Positions 60,366 through 64,000 of a stretch of DNA of 64,000 bases are shown one piece after another (the stretch's first letter is position 1; each line of letters opens with the position of its first letter). The stretch is from positions 1-64,000 of the forward strand of contig NZ_JARFYN010000004.1 of assembly GCF_030272695.1 (NCBI RefSeq). The letters are read 5' to 3'. A model generated the notes under the pieces. It did no database searches and was not told the origin of the DNA. It saw nothing but the letters and a program-made list of their open reading frames with translations. This DNA comes from Martinezella calliandrae. Lineage in GTDB: Bacteria > Pseudomonadota > Alphaproteobacteria > Rhizobiales > Rhizobiaceae. The position numbers were made by a program, and so were the translations under genes.

Positions 60366-62213
60366 ATGCCACACGACACGCCGTTGATTTCGACGATCGT
60401 CATTGGCCTCGTACTGGCATTCATCTTCGGCGCCATCGCCAATCGGTTCAAGATGCCGCCGCTCGTCGGCTATCTTCTTGCCGGTGTGCTCGCCGGCCCG
60501 CACACACCCGGCTTCGTCGCCGACCAGAGCCTGGCGCCGGAACTCGCTGAAATCGGCGTCATCCTGTTGATGTTCGGCGTTGGCCTGCATTTTTCACTCA
60601 GGGACCTTCTGTCTGTACGCGGCATAGCGGTTCCCGGTGCGATCGTTCAGATCGGCTTCGCAACCCTGTTGGGTTGGGGGCTCGGCGCCGCGATGGGTTG
60701 GCCGCTCGGCGGAAACCTGGTCTTTGGCCTCGCGCTCTCCGTCGCTTCGACGGTCGTCCTGTTAAAAGCGTTGCAGGAGCGCCGGCTAATCGAGAGCGAT
60801 CGCGGCAAGATCGCAGTCGGCTGGCTCATCGTCGAAGACTTGGCCATGGTGCTGGTTCTCGTCCTCATTCCTGCCGCCGCCAGCATTTCCGGTCACGGCA
60901 CGCCCGAGCCATTGTCGGCCGGCCTCAACAGGATGTTGGGCCTCGATCTCGGCATCACCGGCATCATCGCCATGACGCTGCTCAAGGTCGCGGCTTTCGT
61001 CGGACTGATGCTTGTCTTTGGCCGGCGGATCATTCCCTGGATCCTGCACTTCATCGCCCATACCGGCTCGCGTGAGCTTTTCCGCCTCGGCGTCCTCGCC
61101 ATTGCGCTCGGAGTTGCATTCGGGGCTGCGAAAATCTTCGGCGTGTCGCTGGCGCTCGGCGCCTTCTTCGCCGGCATGATACTGTCGGAAAGCGAGCTCA
61201 GCCACCGGGCCGCGCAGGAAAGCCTGCCGCTGCGCGATGCCTTTGCCGTACTATTCTTCGTCTCGGTCGGCATGCTGTTCGATCCGACTATCCTGATCGA
61301 TAACCCGCTGCCACTGTTGGCGACCGTGTTCATCATCGTCATCGGCAAGTCGGTCGCCGCGTTCTTCATTGTGCTCGCCTTCGGCAAGCCGGTGAACACT
61401 GCACTGACCATTTCCGCCAGCCTGGCGCAAATCGGCGAATTCTCCTTCATCCTCGCCGCACTCGGCGCCGATCTCGGCCTGCTGCCCGCCGAAGGCCGCG
61501 ACCTGATCCTCGGCGGCGCGATTATCTCGATCATTTTCAACCCAGTTGTCTTCATCGCCTGTGACTGGCTGCAAAAGATCCTGAAAACCAAGCGGCAGAC
61601 CGAGGCACCGATTAGCAAAGAACCAGCTGCGCAAGCGGAGCGGGCGGCGACGGGCGAAGCCTCACCTTCCGTTGCCGATCCAATGGCCGAGACCATTGGC
61701 CATGAGGGACTGCGGGCGACCACACTTGCCGGCCATGTCGTGCTGATCGGCTATGGCCGCGTCGGCAGCATTGTCGGCGAAAACCTCAAATCCTCCGGTA
61801 CGCCTTTCGTAGTCATCGAGGATTCCGACAAGCGCATCGTCGAACTCAAGCAGCAGGGAGTCGAGGCGATCTACGGTAATGCGGCCTCTGCGGAGGTTCT
61901 GGCATACGCTAATGTCGCGGCGGCGCGTAGCCTGGTCATCGCCATTCCGAACACCTTCGAGGCCTGCAGTGCGGCCGAACAAGTGCGCGCCGTCAATTCG
62001 TCGGCCCTGATCGTCGCTCGCGCCCATTCCGAAGCCGAAATCGACGTGCTCAAGCAATATGGCGCTGATACCGTCATCATGGGAGAGCGAGAAATTGCGC
62101 TGGGCATGGTTGACCGGCTGGCACAAGTGCATCATGACAGGCCGCACTATGAAGACGCGAAGCGTCCTGATATCATAACCGAACCGTCGGAATCCGCTCC
62201 GGCAAAGAAATGA
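60366..62213 (+). CDS. KefB/YbaL-type cation-proton antiporter with TrkA-N domain
   Basis: 615 residues from the ATG at 60366. Twelve or so membrane helices (about 5-390) of the CPA2 type: F-K-M-P-P-L-V-G-Y-L-L-A-G-V-L-A-G-P, G-V-I-L-L-M-F-G-V-G-L-H-F-S and A-L-G-A-F-F-A-G-M-I-L-S-E-S. Then a Rossmann domain H-V-V-L-I-G-Y-G-R-V-G-S near 455 that binds NAD(H). Exchanges K+ for H+ in the inner membrane. The upstream gap of 81 bases is shared with the XRE gene. Confidence 0.92.
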   Translation: MPHDTPLISTIVIGLVLAFIFGAIANRFKMPPLVGYLLAGVLAGPHTPGFVADQSLAPELAEIGVILLMFGVGLHFSLRDLLSVRGIAVPGAIVQIGFATLLGWGLGAAMGWPLGGNLVFGLALSVASTVVLLKALQERRLIESDRGKIAVGWLIVEDLAMVLVLVLIPAAASISGHGTPEPLSAGLNRMLGLDLGITGIIAMTLLKVAAFVGLMLVFGRRIIPWILHFIAHTGSRELFRLGVLAIALGVAFGAAKIFGVSLALGAFFAGMILSESELSHRAAQESLPLRDAFAVLFFVSVGMLFDPTILIDNPLPLLATVFIIVIGKSVAAFFIVLAFGKPVNTALTISASLAQIGEFSFILAALGADLGLLPAEGRDLILGGAIISIIFNPVVFIACDWLQKILKTKRQTEAPISKEPAAQAERAATGEASPSVADPMAETIGHEGLRATTLAGHVVLIGYGRVGSIVGENLKSSGTPFVVIEDSDKRIVELKQQGVEAIYGNAASAEVLAYANVAAARSLVIAIPNTFEACSAAEQVRAVNSSALIVARAHSEAEIDVLKQYGADTVIMGEREIALGMVDRLAQVHHDRPHYEDAKRPDIITEPSESAPAKK

Positions 62214-62279
62214 AGGCCTTTTAGACCATTGGACCCGTTCGAATTCGGCGCCGCCGATAGCGAAGAGAACGAGAGCAGG

Positions 62280-62651
62280 ATGACGCGCCGCGCCGGAGCG
62301 CGGGTGATCGCCTCGCTGTTCGTCGCTTTTTTCGCCTATATCGGACTGGCGCTTGGCGGCGGCATCAATCTCGCTTCGCGGGCGGACGCCGAAGCCTTTT
62401 CCTCCGGCAAGGACAGCCAACCGCTTTATCTCGCCTTGCGCGATCCAGTGCGCGGCATTGTCGTTGCCGACCGCACGGTCACACCGAAAGCCACCTGGCA
62501 TGATATCGGCCCGGCAACGCTTACGGCTCTTCCCTCGCTCGGACTTCTGAGCAATCCGTGGCAGCAGCCCGATCGCGGCGAAGCCATACAGCGCGAGTCT
62601 CTCGCTTTTCGCGCCTATCTTGCCCGCGCCCCTCCAGCTGCCTTCATCTGA
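62280..62651 (+). CDS. Hypothetical membrane-anchored protein
   Basis: 123 residues from the ATG at 62280 (GAGAG about 5 bases before); a TTG at 62229 would add 17. Not recognised. One N-terminal helix (V-I-A-S-L-F-V-A-F-F-A-Y-I-G-L-A-L) with two Arg pairs before it, then a soluble, probably periplasmic domain (L-Y-L-A-L-R-D-P-V-R-G-I-V-V-A-D-R). Lies between the antiporter and secD, 95 bases from secD. Function unknown. Confidence 0.6.
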   Translation: MTRRAGARVIASLFVAFFAYIGLALGGGINLASRADAEAFSSGKDSQPLYLALRDPVRGIVVADRTVTPKATWHDIGPATLTALPSLGLLSNPWQQPDRGEAIQRESLAFRAYLARAPPAAFI

Positions 62652-62746
62652 CCGGTTCGCGCGCTTAACGGCGCATCTCCAACATGACTCCACGTCCGCC
62701 AGCGGCAGGCTCCGCTGGCATTAGCGTATTTCCAAGGATAATACCC

Positions 62747-64000
62747 ATGCGCACCTCACCATGGCTGGTGGTCCTCTATTCAGTGATCATCGTGCTTGGC
62801 CTCCTCATCGCCCTGCCGAACGCGCTGCCGCCGTCGATTCTCAGCAAGGTCCCGTCCTGGCTGCCGCATAGCCAAGTTTCCCTGGGCCTCGACCTTCGCG
62901 GCGGCTCTTACCTCGTCCTAGAAGTCGACGAGAAGGACCTGACCAACGGCCGGCTGCAATCGCTGATGCAAGACTCGCGCCGTGTTCTGCGTGACAAGAA
63001 TATCCTGACCCGTTCGATCGTCCGCAATGGCGAACAGATCATCGTAACGCTGACCGATCCGTCGCAGAGCAATGATGCGGTGACCCAGCTCAGAACCCTC
63101 GCCAACACGATCTCGTCCGGCCTCTCCGCGGGCCAGTCTGATCTGACGATCACGGCAAATGGCAGCGCGATTGCGATGTCCTTCTCGCCGGCTGGCATTG
63201 CCAGCAACGTCGATTCCGCCGTTCAGCAGAGCTTGGAAGTCATTCGCAAGCGCGTCGACCAGGTGGGCGTCGCCGAACCGACCATTCAGCGCGTCGGCCC
63301 CAACCGTGTCCTCGTGCAGCTCCCGGGCGCACAGGACCCATCCCGTCTGCGTGAACTGCTCGGTTCGACCGCGAAGATGTCCTTCCATCTGCTCGCCGAC
63401 AATGTCGATCCGAACAATCCCGGCCCCGGCGTCACCATCCTGAAGGATGAAGAGGGTCGCAGTTATCCGGTTCTCGATCGCATCGAGCTCGCCGGCGATC
63501 GCCTCACTGATGCCCGCGTCAGCTTCGATCCGAACACCCACGAGCCGCTCGTCACCTTCCGCTTCGACAGCGCCGGTGCCAACCGCTTCGCAGAAATCAC
63601 CCGCGAAAACGTCGGCAAGCCCTTCGCAATCGTTCTCGATAACAAGGTGCTGAGTGCGCCGAACATTCGCGAGCCGATCACCGGCGGTTCGGGCCAGATC
63701 TCGGGCAACTTCACCGCCGAAAGCGCAACGACGCTCGCAGCGCTCCTGCGCGCCGGTGCGCTGCCCGCCAAGCTGACGGTCATCGAAGAACGCACGGTTG
63801 GCGCCGACCTCGGCAGCGACGCGATCCAGAAGGGTATCTATAGCGGCCTGATCGGCTTCGTCTTGGTTGCCGCCTTCATTTTCGTGCTCTACGGCGCCTG
63901 GGGGATTCTCGCGAATGTTGCACTTCTCATCCACACGATCCTAACGTTCTCGGCCTTGACGCTTGTCGGTGCCACGCTGACGCTGCCCGGCATCGCCGGC
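62747..64000 (+). CDS. secD: SecD (or SecDF fusion), protein-export membrane protein, 5' part
   Basis: 418 codons, open to the window edge, so the gene is truncated on the right. AAGGA lies 9 bases before the ATG. One N-terminal helix, then a periplasmic domain with V-S-L-G-L-D-L-R-G-G-S-Y-L-V-L-E, V-I-R-K-R-V-D-Q-V-G-V-A-E-P and L-V-Q-L-P-G-A. The membrane part begins with L-R-A-G-A-L-P-A-K-L and V-G-A-D-L-G-S-D-A-I. SecD uses the proton gradient to help proteins leave the Sec channel. Rhizobia often have a fused SecDF; that cannot be seen here. Confidence 0.95.
   Translation, partial: MRTSPWLVVLYSVIIVLGLLIALPNALPPSILSKVPSWLPHSQVSLGLDLRGGSYLVLEVDEKDLTNGRLQSLMQDSRRVLRDKNILTRSIVRNGEQIIVTLTDPSQSNDAVTQLRTLANTISSGLSAGQSDLTITANGSAIAMSFSPAGIASNVDSAVQQSLEVIRKRVDQVGVAEPTIQRVGPNRVLVQLPGAQDPSRLRELLGSTAKMSFHLLADNVDPNNPGPGVTILKDEEGRSYPVLDRIELAGDRLTDARVSFDPNTHEPLVTFRFDSAGANRFAEITRENVGKPFAIVLDNKVLSAPNIREPITGGSGQISGNFTAESATTLAALLRAGALPAKLTVIEERTVGADLGSDAIQKGIYSGLIGFVLVAAFIFVLYGAWGILANVALLIHTILTFSALTLVGATLTLPGIAG

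Noticed and set aside
1..64000. Prophage, insertion sequence, CRISPR array, tRNA or rRNA genes
   Set aside because: No integrase, transposase, spaced repeats or cloverleaf-like sequence found on either strand.

Overview
The window carries the main chemotaxis and flagellum cluster of a Rhizobiaceae bacterium, most likely Rhizobium sensu stricto (etli/tropici/leguminosarum type). The assignment rests on lineage-typical genes: the LuxR pair visN/visR, the orphan OmpR-type regulator rem, the motor proteins motC and motE, flbT/flaF, two cheY genes with cheD and cheT, and a soluble globin-type receptor heading the che operon. Gene order is close to what I know from Sinorhizobium meliloti. I saw no tRNA or rRNA gene, CRISPR array, insertion sequence or phage gene.

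Layout. Positions 1-117 hold the 5' end of folD, which runs off the left edge. Positions 229-3135 hold two polysaccharide genes: a Wzz/GumC-like chain-length protein and a WecG/TagA glycosyltransferase. Positions 3360-13861 (minus strand) hold late and export genes: a FliL-like protein, an FlgN-like protein, the rod-binding part of FlgJ, a FliJ-like protein, fliR, flhA, fliQ, flgD, flbT, flaF, flgL, flgK and flgE. Then come rem (14152-14823), a lytic transglycosylase overlapping fliK, motC, motB and a FliH-like gene (to 20700). Positions 20949-28427 hold four flagellin genes, all minus strand. They are interrupted by a plus-strand two-gene unit, a PLP-dependent decarboxylase and an ATP-grasp-like protein (23523-26260). 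A TPR plus GT41-type glycosyltransferase follows on the plus strand (28699-30702) and is a good candidate flagellin glycosyltransferase.

Positions 30864-40022 (minus) hold fliP, fliL, flgH, motE, flgI, flgA, flgG, fliE, flgC, flgB, an uncharacterised membrane protein, fliI and flgF. Positions 40245-45367 (plus) hold motA, fliM, fliN, fliG, flhB and an unknown gene. visR and visN follow (minus), then fliF and the che operon cheT-cheD-cheY2-cheB-cheR-cheW-cheA-cheY1-cheS-icpA (47511-57798, minus; icpA is the promoter-proximal gene). Positions 58248-64000 (plus unless noted) leave the motility region: a 37-residue membrane peptide, a GT39-type membrane glycosyltransferase, an XRE regulator (minus), a KefB/YbaL-type antiporter, an unknown membrane protein and the 5' part of secD or secDF.

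How it works together. From family knowledge, VisN/VisR switch on rem, Rem switches on flagellar operons, and flagellin and chemotaxis genes come last. FlbT and FlaF act after transcription on flagellin. The most interesting parts are the flagellin block with its embedded decarboxylase/ATP-grasp unit and flanking GT41 enzyme, the two conserved upstream blocks shared by the flagellin genes (one creates a 13-codon upstream reading frame ending on the flagellin start in two genes), a globin receptor lacking the heme histidine, and several strong inverted repeats in regulatory gaps. Functions are inferred from family resemblance read by eye; no database search was possible.
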